64,000 bases of DNA from Mollicutes bacterium (GTDB lineage: Bacteria; Bacillota_I; Bacilli_A; Izemoplasmatales; Izemoplasmataceae). The stretch covers positions 62,001 through 126,000 of the forward strand of contig PWFC01000039.1 of the NCBI GenBank assembly GCA_003554025.1, given 5' to 3'. Below, piece by piece: positions 30,235 to 38,501 of this stretch; the stretch's first letter is position 1, and each line of letters starts with the position of its first letter. The notes below the pieces were generated by a model, which ran no database searches, had not been told where the DNA came from, and saw only the letters and a list, made by a program, of their open reading frames with translations. Made by a program: the position numbers and the translations under genes.

Positions 30235-30864
30235 ATGAACAAAAAACTCGCATTGTTGAGCACCATCGTCTTTTTCGGCGCCCTTTGGGGCGTGCTTGAA
30301 GCCACACTAGGCTATGTTTTGCATTTGATTCCCGTTCCTTTTTTGGCCGGAAGCATCATGTTCCCCTTAGCGACTCTTGTCCTGCTTTACGCATACAAGC
30401 ACACGCAATCTAGGAAAGCGCTCTTGGCCGTAGGTGTCATCGCGGCTTCCATCAAAGCGCTCAATTTCTTCATGCCCATGAACCACTGGGGCATCATCAA
30501 TCCGATGATTTCCATCGTGCTCGAGTCGCTCATGGTCGTTGCGCTCGCAAACTTTTTGGTCTCAAGAAACCTCAAGAAGCAAGCGCTTGGTTTCCTCACC
30601 GCATCGGTGGCCTGGCGCGGCGCATACCTTGTTTGGTTCGCCGTGCAGTTCGCGGCCACCGGATTCCTCGCCGAGCAAATCGGCTCTTTTGGCAACGTGT
30701 TGACGTTTGCCGTGTTCCAAGGGCTTTTCAGCGGCGCTTTGGCGTTTGCGCTTTATAAAGGTTTCGAGCTCCTTGAGACACGCAGCGCCTTAAGCCTTCG
30801 CATCCATCCCTTAGGCGCGACCTTCATGCTGACACTTGCCACCGTTTTGACCGTTATATTGTAA
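30235..30864 (+). CDS. Polytopic membrane protein, candidate purine-pathway transporter component
   Basis: 209 residues with six hydrophobic segments and little between them. GALWGVLEATLGYVLH at the N-terminus is the most conserved-looking part. The size and helix number resemble ECF-transporter substrate-binding (S) proteins, but I do not recognise a family. It sits three bases after the set 1 Mo subunit and is the only integral membrane protein in the purine block, so it is the only visible candidate for import or export of a substrate. AGGAG precedes the ATG. Confidence 0.6.
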   Translation: MNKKLALLSTIVFFGALWGVLEATLGYVLHLIPVPFLAGSIMFPLATLVLLYAYKHTQSRKALLAVGVIAASIKALNFFMPMNHWGIINPMISIVLESLMVVALANFLVSRNLKKQALGFLTASVAWRGAYLVWFAVQFAATGFLAEQIGSFGNVLTFAVFQGLFSGALAFALYKGFELLETRSALSLRIHPLGATFMLTLATVLTVIL

Positions 30865-30871
30865 AACCGAT

Positions 30872-30909
30872 GGCCAAAGTGTGCTTTATGTATGCTTTGG
30901 CCTAATTTT
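30872..30909 (+). terminator. Internal hairpin in the purine block (possible attenuator)
   Basis: GGCCAAAG (30872-30879) pairs with CTTTGGCC (30895-30902); inner bases extend the stem with wobble pairs to about 13 bp. TAATTTTTAGG follows. It lies in one of the few real gaps of the block and may lower expression of downstream genes. Confidence 0.45.
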
Positions 30910-30927
30910 TAGGAAGCAGAAAGTTGG

Positions 30928-31794
30928 ATGACAATGGAAGACGAAACTCTCTACGAACGGTTACTCCGTTATAAAAAAGAAGGCAAAGACGCCGTGTTGG
31001 TCACGGCGGTCGAGAAAAAGGGCGAAGGTCCGGTCGCCATCGGCATCAAGATGCTCGTGAGCGAAGACGACGAAGCGATCGGCACCGTCGGCGGCGGCGC
31101 GCTTGAATACCACGCCCGCGAACGGTGCAAGGACATCATCAAGAAGCGGGAAAGCAAACTTGAACGCTATTTGCTCAACGAAGAGAAAATCGAAGTCGAC
31201 AACCGTTCCGACATGACGACCCTGCCGATGAAATGCGGCGGCGTCGTGACCCTTTTTTACGAATTCATCGGCGTCAAAAACCATATTTATCTTTTCGGCG
31301 CCGGGCATGTCTCAAAGGCCTTGGGACACGTCTTGGACACCATGGATTTTCACCTGACCGTCATCGACGACCGGAAAGAAGTCTTAGACGTTTACCCTTA
31401 CGGCAACAGGCTTGTCGAAAAGCCGTTTGTGCAATTCATCGAAGAAGAAGGCATTAAAGACGGCAGTTTCGTGGTCGTTTGCACGCCGAAACACGCCAAC
31501 GATTACCACGTCATCAACAAAATCCTAGAACTTGGTCTCTCGCCCAAATACATGGGCATGCTTTGTTCGTCGGCCAAATTGAAGGATTATTTGAAAAAGA
31601 CGTACGACACCTTCGGCGAAGACGTCGATTTGAGCAATTTCTACGCGCCGATCGGCCTCGATACGGGCGGAGGAAGCCCCGAAGAGATCGCCGTTTCGAT
31701 CAGCTCCGAAATCCTAGCCGTCTCGCACGGAAAAAAAGGCCATCTTCACATGAGGGAAACCGAAAATGGTTCACATCGTTACTGGGAAGATTAA
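30928..31794 (+). CDS. XdhC/CoxI-family molybdenum hydroxylase maturation protein
   Basis: 288 residues. N-terminal domain with TVGGGALE and MKCGGVV; then a Rossmann domain with LFGAGHVSKAL (~residue 122); then GLDTGGGSPEEIAVSISSEI at the C-terminus. XdhC proteins bind the Mo cofactor, promote its sulfuration and insert it in xanthine dehydrogenase. Lies between two hydroxylase sets and can serve both. No strong ribosome binding site: AGGA is 13 bases before ATG 30928, and ATG 30934 is an alternative. Confidence 0.88.
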   Translation: MTMEDETLYERLLRYKKEGKDAVLVTAVEKKGEGPVAIGIKMLVSEDDEAIGTVGGGALEYHARERCKDIIKKRESKLERYLLNEEKIEVDNRSDMTTLPMKCGGVVTLFYEFIGVKNHIYLFGAGHVSKALGHVLDTMDFHLTVIDDRKEVLDVYPYGNRLVEKPFVQFIEEEGIKDGSFVVVCTPKHANDYHVINKILELGLSPKYMGMLCSSAKLKDYLKKTYDTFGEDVDLSNFYAPIGLDTGGGSPEEIAVSISSEILAVSHGKKGHLHMRETENGSHRYWED

Positions 31795-32257
31795 CGACCG
31801 CAAAACCACCCGCATGATCGCGCTTTACGAGCGCCTCGGCGGCGATGGGTTCGTGTCGTTAAAGACCATGAAAAACGACACCGTCCACAGCTACACCGCC
31901 CAACGTCTTTCGACCGGCGAACAAAGACTTTTGATCATCCGGGATGCCTACATGCCCGAAGATTTCAACAGCAAAGAAAACATCGGACCCTACCATTTCG
32001 AGAAAAACTGTGTCGAATGGATCGAATCGACGTTGAAGACGCTCGTTGAAGAGCGAGTCGAACCGCTCTTTTTGGACGAAGTCGGAATTTTGGAAATGCA
32101 CGACCAAGGATTCGCCAACACGGTGAAGGCCATGGTCGATTCCGGACTCGATGTGTGTTTTGCGGTACGTGAAACGTTGCTTCCGGACTTCTTGAAACAA
32201 TACGCCATCACCGATTATCGCCTCATTGAGGAGGAAAACGATGGATTTAGCCATTAA
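31766..32257 (+). CDS. THEP1-like P-loop NTPase with altered Walker A
   Basis: 163 residues. VTGKINDRKTT at the N-terminus takes the place of a P-loop (Arg where GxxxxGK[T/S] has its second Gly) and LFLDEVGILEM is a good Walker B, as in the THEP1/NTPase_1 family of nucleoside triphosphatases. Overlaps the XdhC gene by 29 bases and the next gene by 17, so it belongs to the operon. Small NTPases of this type occur in hydroxylase gene clusters, but their task is not established; a role in cofactor insertion is a guess. Confidence 0.6.
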   Translation: MVHIVTGKINDRKTTRMIALYERLGGDGFVSLKTMKNDTVHSYTAQRLSTGEQRLLIIRDAYMPEDFNSKENIGPYHFEKNCVEWIESTLKTLVEERVEPLFLDEVGILEMHDQGFANTVKAMVDSGLDVCFAVRETLLPDFLKQYAITDYRLIEEENDGFSH

Positions 32258-33548
32258 AAACGGCGACGTGTTTCTAAAAGGCGCCTTTCAGAAGACAAAC
32301 GTCTACGTCAAAGACGGGCGCATCGCCGAAATCACCGATCAAAACCTTGACGCCGAAGAAACATACGACGCTAAGGGCGCCATGGTATTGCCGGGTCTCA
32401 TCGACCCGCATGTCCATTTCGCCTTAGATTTGGGCGCGTTCGTTTCGGTCGACGATTTTTCCGCAGGTTCGAAAGCCGCCGCTTACGGCGGCGTCACGAC
32501 GTTTATCGATTTTTTAGACCCCGTCGACAACGCCGACGATTTGAAACGCGCGTTTGAAACGCGCTTGAAGGAAGCAAAAACGTCTCATCTCGACTACGCC
32601 TTTCACGCCACAATCAAAAATCCGAAAGGCGACCTTGAAACGTTTGTGCAAACGATGAAGGATTTGGGCATTCCCACGCTCAAATTTTTCACAACCTATT
32701 CCGAATCGAACAGGCGCACCTACGACAAAGACATCAAAGAACTTCTCCGACTTTCAAAAAAACACAACATCACGTTGCTCGCGCATATTGAAAACGACGA
32801 CATGATCACCATAAAGGACGAATACACCCACGAGGATTTGCCCAAGAGCCGTCCTTCAAACAGCGAAACCACAGAAGCTTTGAAACTCGCAGGTTTCGTA
32901 GAAGAAACGAACGGCACGCTCTACATGGTGCACCTAAGCAGCGGCGAAACCCTGCGGGCTCTCAAAAAGCATTATCCGCATCTTTTGAACAAGCGCTTCA
33001 TCGTCGAAAGCTGTCCGCAATATTTTGCTTTCAACGACGCTTCGCTTCGTGGCGAAAAAGGCAAACTCTTTACCTTCGCTCCGCCTTTGCGCAGCGAAGC
33101 AGACCGCAAAGCGCTTTGGGACCATTTTGACGATGTCCACACCATCGGCACCGACCATTGCGCCTTCATGAAAGCGGACAAACAAGCCTCCTCGCTAAAA
33201 GACATGCCTCTTGGCATTGGCGGCGTCGAACACTCGTTTTCCATTTTATATCGCCATTTCAAGAATTCGCTCATCGAAAAAATGAGCCTGAACAACGCCC
33301 GTGTGCATCATCTAACGCCGCGCAAAGGCGATATCGCGGTAGGCGCCGACGCCGATTTGGCAATCTTCGAAGCGAAAGACACCATAATTAAGAACAACCA
33401 CGCCGCTTCCGATTATTCGGTGTATGAAGGCCAACCTGCGGGCGCCGTTTTAAAGGCCACCATCGCCCGGGGTGCGTTCATTGTCAAAGACGGTGCGTTT
33501 TACCCCCAAAAAGGACACTTTCTCAAAAGGAGTGAAAGAAATGCCTAA
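32241..33548 (+). CDS. hydA: Dihydropyrimidinase/hydantoinase-family cyclic amidohydrolase
   Basis: 435 residues of the binuclear-zinc hydantoinase family: His57/His59 in DPHVHF, the carboxylated Lys148 in PTLKFFTTY, then His in LLAHIEND and MVHLSS, and Asp in GTDHC. It opens cyclic ureides (dihydropyrimidines, hydantoins, possibly a reduced purine ring product). In described anaerobic purine clusters the partner is HyuA/HydA. ATG 32241 has GAGGAGG upstream and starts inside the previous gene. Confidence 0.88.
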   Translation: MDLAIKNGDVFLKGAFQKTNVYVKDGRIAEITDQNLDAEETYDAKGAMVLPGLIDPHVHFALDLGAFVSVDDFSAGSKAAAYGGVTTFIDFLDPVDNADDLKRAFETRLKEAKTSHLDYAFHATIKNPKGDLETFVQTMKDLGIPTLKFFTTYSESNRRTYDKDIKELLRLSKKHNITLLAHIENDDMITIKDEYTHEDLPKSRPSNSETTEALKLAGFVEETNGTLYMVHLSSGETLRALKKHYPHLLNKRFIVESCPQYFAFNDASLRGEKGKLFTFAPPLRSEADRKALWDHFDDVHTIGTDHCAFMKADKQASSLKDMPLGIGGVEHSFSILYRHFKNSLIEKMSLNNARVHHLTPRKGDIAVGADADLAIFEAKDTIIKNNHAASDYSVYEGQPAGAVLKATIARGAFIVKDGAFYPQKGHFLKRSERNA

Positions 33549-34845
33549 AGCGATTGTCAACGCCATGGTTTACGATTTCGACCGTTTTTACGAAAACGGG
33601 TATGTCGTGTTTGACGACAAGATTCTCGCTTCCGGCGACATGAAGGACTTTAAAGAAAAGGGCCATGAGACCATCGACGGAAAAGGCCATTTGGTCATGC
33701 CTTCGCTCATCGTCGGCCATACCCATATCTATTCCACCTTCGCCCGGGGCTGGATGAACGCTTTCAAAGTGGAGAACTTCATGGACATTTTGGAAGGCCA
33801 ATGGTGGAAGCTCGACCGTAGTCTAAAGAAGGAATCCATCTATCATAGCGGCATCGTCAACGCCGTCGACCATGTCAAAAACGGCGTGACCACCATCATC
33901 GACCACCACGCCAGCGGCAGCGTCAAAGGGTCCCTTGAAACCCTCAAAAAGGCGGTCGTCGACGATGTGGGGTTGCGCGGGATGTTCGCGTTTGAAACGA
34001 GCGACCGTTTCAACGTCGACGAATGCCTCGAAGAAAACCGTTCCTTCCTCAAACGCCATCAAAACGAGACCGTCAGCGGCCATTTCGGCCTTCACGCCTC
34101 GCTTTCGCTCTCGGAAGAAACGCTAGAACGCGTCCGCGAACGCCAAGGCGATTCCCCCATCCACATTCATGTGGGCGAAAGCGTCATGGACCAAAACGAT
34201 TCTTTGAAACAATACGGCGAACGGGTCGTGACCCGTTTGCATCGTCACGGACTTTTGACCAAAGACAGCATCCTCACCCACGCGCTTCACGTCAGCGACA
34301 GCGAACGAACGCTGATTAAAGAAAACGATTGCGTCGTAGCGCTCAATCCGTCCTCGAACATGAACAACGGCGTCGGCATCCCCGATTACCCGGCGCTTCG
34401 CGAAAAGGGCGTCCGCACCATCGTCGGCAACGACGGGCTTTCCTCCTCGGTGACGACCGAGTATCTCAATCTCCTTTACGCTTCGCACGCCTTGAAAGGA
34501 ACGCCCGAAGCGATGGGGCTTGACGACATCCAAAAAATCATCGACGACACCTACGATTACGCCTCAAGACGTTTCGGCATCAAGCTCGGACGTTTCCAAA
34601 AAGGTTATGAGGCGGACTTGCTGATGCTTCCCTACACCCCGCCGACTCCGATTCACAAAGACAACGCGCTCGGCCATCTGTTCTTCGGCTGCTTCAACAG
34701 CTTCAAACCGCGCAACGTCTTTGTCGGTGGAAAAATCGTCGTAAAAGACTACGAAGTCAGCGAAACGTTGCAAAAAACCTACCAACAAGCCAAAGCGCAC
34801 GCGCAAGACCTTTGGCAAAGAATAGAAGAAGGTGAGACCTCATGA
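33541..34845 (+). CDS. ssnA: SsnA-type amidohydrolase
   Basis: 434 residues of the ATZ/TRZ aminohydrolase branch: IVGHTHIYSTFARGW near residue 58 (HxH), GLHASLSL, HVGES, THALHVS and VGNDGLSS for the metal site. SsnA is a constant companion of ygeW/ygeY/ygfK and is thought to open or deaminate a purine-ring intermediate. ATG 33541 follows AAAGGAG; the frame extends upstream into hydA without a usable start. It overlaps preA-like by four bases. Confidence 0.88.
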   Translation: MPKAIVNAMVYDFDRFYENGYVVFDDKILASGDMKDFKEKGHETIDGKGHLVMPSLIVGHTHIYSTFARGWMNAFKVENFMDILEGQWWKLDRSLKKESIYHSGIVNAVDHVKNGVTTIIDHHASGSVKGSLETLKKAVVDDVGLRGMFAFETSDRFNVDECLEENRSFLKRHQNETVSGHFGLHASLSLSEETLERVRERQGDSPIHIHVGESVMDQNDSLKQYGERVVTRLHRHGLLTKDSILTHALHVSDSERTLIKENDCVVALNPSSNMNNGVGIPDYPALREKGVRTIVGNDGLSSSVTTEYLNLLYASHALKGTPEAMGLDDIQKIIDDTYDYASRRFGIKLGRFQKGYEADLLMLPYTPPTPIHKDNALGHLFFGCFNSFKPRNVFVGGKIVVKDYEVSETLQKTYQQAKAHAQDLWQRIEEGETS

Positions 34846-35930
34846 AACTAAAGACTTCCTTTGACGGCTTAACGCTTGAAAATCCGCTCATGCCCGCATC
34901 CGGACCGCTTGTGGGCGACGCGGAGAAACTGTTTTTCATGCGTGAAGACGCCGGTTGCGGCGCCGTCGTGACCAAAACCATTTCCACCAAGGAACCCAAG
35001 ATTCCCAAACCGTGTATCTACACCGGCAAAAATTACGTCATGAACAGCGAACTGTGGAGCGAACACTCCATGGAGAAATGGATCGAGGAATTCCTCCCGG
35101 CCTATACCAAGGAAAACGACCGTCCCCTGATCATCAGCGTCGGCTATTCCAAAGAGGACATGGAAACCCTCATTCCGAAACTAGACGGCTTTGCGGACGC
35201 TTTTGAAGTTTCGACGCACTATGTGGGGACCGACCTCTCGGTCATCGGCGAAACCGTCAAAACCATCCGTTCGCTCACCAAAAAGCCGTTTTACATGAAG
35301 ATTAGCCCTCACATTCCCGACCCGGAAGGGTATGCGAAGACCATCAAAGAAGCGGGCGCAAACGGCGTTGTGGCCATAAATTCTCTCGGCCCGACCATCA
35401 ACATCAACCCCGAAAAACGCCGCATCGAATACGGCGCGGAAGACGGCTTTGTCTGGACGACGGGACCGGTGATCAAAAACCTCGCCCTCGCGACCGTCTA
35501 CAAAATCAAACAGGCCGAACCCGACCTCACGGTCTTAGGCGTTGGCGGAATCAGCACCGCCGAAGACGTCGTCGAGTTTCTCCTAGCCGGCGCAAGCGGC
35601 GTGCAAATGCTTTCGGGCGCTCTTTTAAAAGGCAAACAGCTTTACGCGAAGATCATCAAAGACCTTCCTAAGGCGCTTGAAAAGTTCGGTTTTGAAAGCG
35701 TCGAGGAAGCCATCGGCACCGATTTGACCAACGATGTCACCTACGAAGACGAACTGCCGACGCTCATCGAGGAGAAGTGCATCGAATGCATGCTCTGTGA
35801 AAAGGCCTGTCCGTATTTCGCCATCGATTTCAAAGACAAAATCACGTTCAATCCGGACAAATGTTTCAGTTGCGGCCTTTGCGTCTCGATTTGCCCCACC
35901 AACGCCATCAAAATGGATAAATTAGGGTGA
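34842..35930 (+). CDS. PreA-like dihydropyrimidine dehydrogenase subunit with 2x[4Fe-4S]
   Basis: 362 residues. A flavin-binding dihydroorotate-dehydrogenase barrel (PASGPLVGD at the start, VGVGGISTAEDVVEFLLAGASGVQ later as phosphate site) is followed by a bacterial ferredoxin domain with two CxxCxxCxxxCP motifs (CIECMLCEKACP and CFSCGLCVSICP). The family reduces the 5,6 bond of pyrimidines; here it may reduce a purine-derived ring or take electrons from ferredoxin. It sits where other purine clusters carry YgfK. No PreT-like partner is adjacent. Overlaps both neighbours by four bases. Confidence 0.85.
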   Translation: MKLKTSFDGLTLENPLMPASGPLVGDAEKLFFMREDAGCGAVVTKTISTKEPKIPKPCIYTGKNYVMNSELWSEHSMEKWIEEFLPAYTKENDRPLIISVGYSKEDMETLIPKLDGFADAFEVSTHYVGTDLSVIGETVKTIRSLTKKPFYMKISPHIPDPEGYAKTIKEAGANGVVAINSLGPTININPEKRRIEYGAEDGFVWTTGPVIKNLALATVYKIKQAEPDLTVLGVGGISTAEDVVEFLLAGASGVQMLSGALLKGKQLYAKIIKDLPKALEKFGFESVEEAIGTDLTNDVTYEDELPTLIEEKCIECMLCEKACPYFAIDFKDKITFNPDKCFSCGLCVSICPTNAIKMDKLG

Positions 35931-35935
35931 TTGCG

Positions 35936-38035
35936 ATGAAAACCAAAAAAGACATATCCGAATCCATTCGCAAAGTCGACAGCGAAGAGAAGATTTCCGG
36001 GCGCGCCCCCTATACGAGCGACATAAGCGTCGAAGGGATGCTGTATGCGAAAACCGTCCGTTCGCCCATCGCGCGGGGCGTCATCAAAAACGTCAAACTC
36101 CCCGACATGCCGGAAGGCTATTATACCGTCGACGCTTCCGACATTCCAAGCCGGAACGTCGTGTCCATGATTTATGAGGACTGGCCGGTATTCGCCGAGA
36201 AGGAAGTGAATTTCATCGGCGAACCGATCATGTTGATCGTCGGTCCGGACAAAGAAACGGTGATGAATCTCGCCGACAATGTCGAGATCGACTACGAAGA
36301 AAAAAACCCCGTGTTTGATTTTTCCAACAGCGGCGTGCGGCTGCATTTCGACAAAGGCGACGTCGTAAACGCCTTTGAAAGAGCCGCCAAAACGATTGAA
36401 TACGAATACGAAACCGGCTACCAAGAACAAGCCTACATCGAACCGCAAGGCTTTGTGGGATATATAGAAGACGGCGGATACACCCTTGTGGGGTCCATCC
36501 AGTGCCCCTATTACGTCAAAAACGCCGTGATGGACACAATGGGCGAAGACGAAGACAAAGTGCGCGTCATCCAAGCGCCCGTAGGCGGCGCCTTCGGCGG
36601 CAAGGAAGAATTTCCATCCGTCACCGCTTGCCAGTTGGCCGTCGCTTTGAAAAAGATTCAAAAACCCATCAAATTCATCTACGAACGCGAAGAGGATATG
36701 GAAACGACCACAAAACGCCATCCTTCCAAAACGAAGATGGAAGCCGCCCTCGATGAACACAACAACATCATCGGCATGCGCTCGCGCATCGGGCTTGACG
36801 GCGGCGCCTACATCGGACTCTCCGGCGTCGTCCTCTCGCGCGGCATGCTTGCGGTCACCAACGCCTACACCATCGACAATCTCGACGTCCACGGCGACGT
36901 TTTCCTGACCAACACCGTCCCTAACGGCGCCTTCCGGGGTTTTGGAGCACCGCAAATGATTTTCGCCATCGAAATGTTCATCCATCACATCGCCAAAGAC
37001 ATCGGCGAAGACCCCTACGTTTTCCGCAAGCGCCACATGGTCAAACAAGGCGACAAAACGTCAACTAGCGGTACGTTTAGAGACCCCATCATCCTAGACG
37101 ACATGATTCAAAAAGCGGTGGAAATCTCAAACTACCACGACAAAGCGAAAGCGTATGAGGACCGAGACACTTATAAAGGCATCGGCATGAGCTGGTTCTT
37201 GCATGGTTGCGGTTTCACCGGCAGCGGCGAATCCGACATCATCAAGGCGAACGTAAAGCTTAGGAAGGACGACGAAGACAACGTCCATATCCTAGTGGCC
37301 GCTGTCGATATGGGCCAAGGCCCGAAAACGACGTTCCGCAAACTCGTCGCCGACATATTGGATGTACCGATCGAACAAGTGACCTTCAACTACCCCGACA
37401 CGCGCTACGTCCCCGATTCGGGTCCGACCGTCGCCTCAAGAACGATGATGGTCGTGGGCGGATTGCTCGCTAGGGCGGCGAAGACGCTGAAAGAAGACTG
37501 GAAAGAAGGCGAAGAACAAACCGTCGTCAAACAATACGAACAACCCGATTACGTCGAATGGGACCAAGACACCATGCGAGGCGACGCGTATCCCGCCTAT
37601 TCATGGGGGGTCAACGTTGTCGAAGTGGAAGTCTCGAAAGTCACCTACGAAGTCACCGTCACAAACGCCTGGAGCATCTACGACCTCGGCAAGGCGATCG
37701 ACGAACGCATCGTCATGGGCCAAGCCGACGGCGGGCAGGCGCAAGGCATCGCGTATGGATATTTAGAAGTGATGAACCATGAAAACGGCAAGCTGAAACA
37801 AAAAAATATGACCGACTACATCATTCCGACATCCGTCGACGTTCCGAAAATGGAAAACCACATCATGGACAATCCCTACCCCTTAGGCCCTTACGGCGCC
37901 AAAGGCGTCGGCGAACTCACGCTTGTGGGCGGCGCCCCGGCGGTTGCGCTTGCCATCGAACAAGCCATCGGACGCAAGGTCCGAAAGATTCCCGCCACCC
38001 CCGAATCCATTATGGAGTTGATCGACAATGGCTAA
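35936..38035 (+). CDS. xdhA: Xanthine dehydrogenase Mo-binding subunit, set 2
   Basis: 699 residues. Motifs VGGAFGGKEE (Glu224), SRGML (Arg302), GAFRGFGAPQ, and GAKGVGE with the catalytic Glu. Glu224 and Arg302 are 78 residues apart, the same distance as bovine Glu802 and Arg880 (numbering recalled), which bind the purine; hence a genuine hypoxanthine/xanthine hydroxylase. ATG 35936 with GGGTGATTGCG before it starts inside the end of the preA-like gene region; GTG 35927 is less likely. Gene order Mo, FeS, FAD is the reverse of set 1. Confidence 0.93.
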   Translation: MKTKKDISESIRKVDSEEKISGRAPYTSDISVEGMLYAKTVRSPIARGVIKNVKLPDMPEGYYTVDASDIPSRNVVSMIYEDWPVFAEKEVNFIGEPIMLIVGPDKETVMNLADNVEIDYEEKNPVFDFSNSGVRLHFDKGDVVNAFERAAKTIEYEYETGYQEQAYIEPQGFVGYIEDGGYTLVGSIQCPYYVKNAVMDTMGEDEDKVRVIQAPVGGAFGGKEEFPSVTACQLAVALKKIQKPIKFIYEREEDMETTTKRHPSKTKMEAALDEHNNIIGMRSRIGLDGGAYIGLSGVVLSRGMLAVTNAYTIDNLDVHGDVFLTNTVPNGAFRGFGAPQMIFAIEMFIHHIAKDIGEDPYVFRKRHMVKQGDKTSTSGTFRDPIILDDMIQKAVEISNYHDKAKAYEDRDTYKGIGMSWFLHGCGFTGSGESDIIKANVKLRKDDEDNVHILVAAVDMGQGPKTTFRKLVADILDVPIEQVTFNYPDTRYVPDSGPTVASRTMMVVGGLLARAAKTLKEDWKEGEEQTVVKQYEQPDYVEWDQDTMRGDAYPAYSWGVNVVEVEVSKVTYEVTVTNAWSIYDLGKAIDERIVMGQADGGQAQGIAYGYLEVMNHENGKLKQKNMTDYIIPTSVDVPKMENHIMDNPYPLGPYGAKGVGELTLVGGAPAVALAIEQAIGRKVRKIPATPESIMELIDNG

Positions 38036-38501
38036 AGTCACTTTCACGTTGAACGGCGAATCCATCACCGTCGATGAACCGCTCAACATGCGTTTTTTGG
38101 ACATCTTGCGCATGAAACTCGGCCTCACCGGTTCAAAAGAAGGATGCGGTGAAGGCGAATGCGGCGCCTGCGCCGTCTTGATTGACGGACAACTTGTCAA
38201 TTCCTGCCTCCTTCCCCTAGGAAGCGTCGAAGGTCGAAACGTTATGACCATCGAAGGGTATCGAAAGACAAAACGCTACAAGATTTTAGAGGACGCCTTT
38301 ATTGAAGAAGGCGCCGTGCAATGCGGCATCTGCACGCCGGGGATGGTCATGGCATCTGAAAGCTTGCTGAATCAAAACCCCAAACCGAGCGAGAAGGAGA
38401 TTCGCATCGCCCTTGCGGGCAACCTTTGCCGCTGCACCGGATACGAAATGATTTTCAAAGCCGTCAAGCGCGCCGCAAAGGAAGGTGAGGGTCTATGGTG
38501 A
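38028..38501 (+). CDS. xdhC: Xanthine dehydrogenase 2Fe-2S subunit, set 2
   Basis: 157 residues with GCGEGECGAC, a single Cys (NSC), CGICTPGMV and CRCTGYE: two 2Fe-2S clusters in the classical arrangement. It relays electrons from the Mo site to FAD. Overlaps xdhA by 8 bases and the FAD subunit by 7. Confidence 0.95.
   Translation: MAKVTFTLNGESITVDEPLNMRFLDILRMKLGLTGSKEGCGEGECGACAVLIDGQLVNSCLLPLGSVEGRNVMTIEGYRKTKRYKILEDAFIEEGAVQCGICTPGMVMASESLLNQNPKPSEKEIRIALAGNLCRCTGYEMIFKAVKRAAKEGEGLW

Noticed and set aside
35741-37048. 435-residue minus-strand open frame
   Set aside because: Antisense to the PreA-like and xdhA genes; low-complexity His/Phe/Asp/Val translation, no ribosome binding site, no domain. 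A by-product of codon use on the plus strand.
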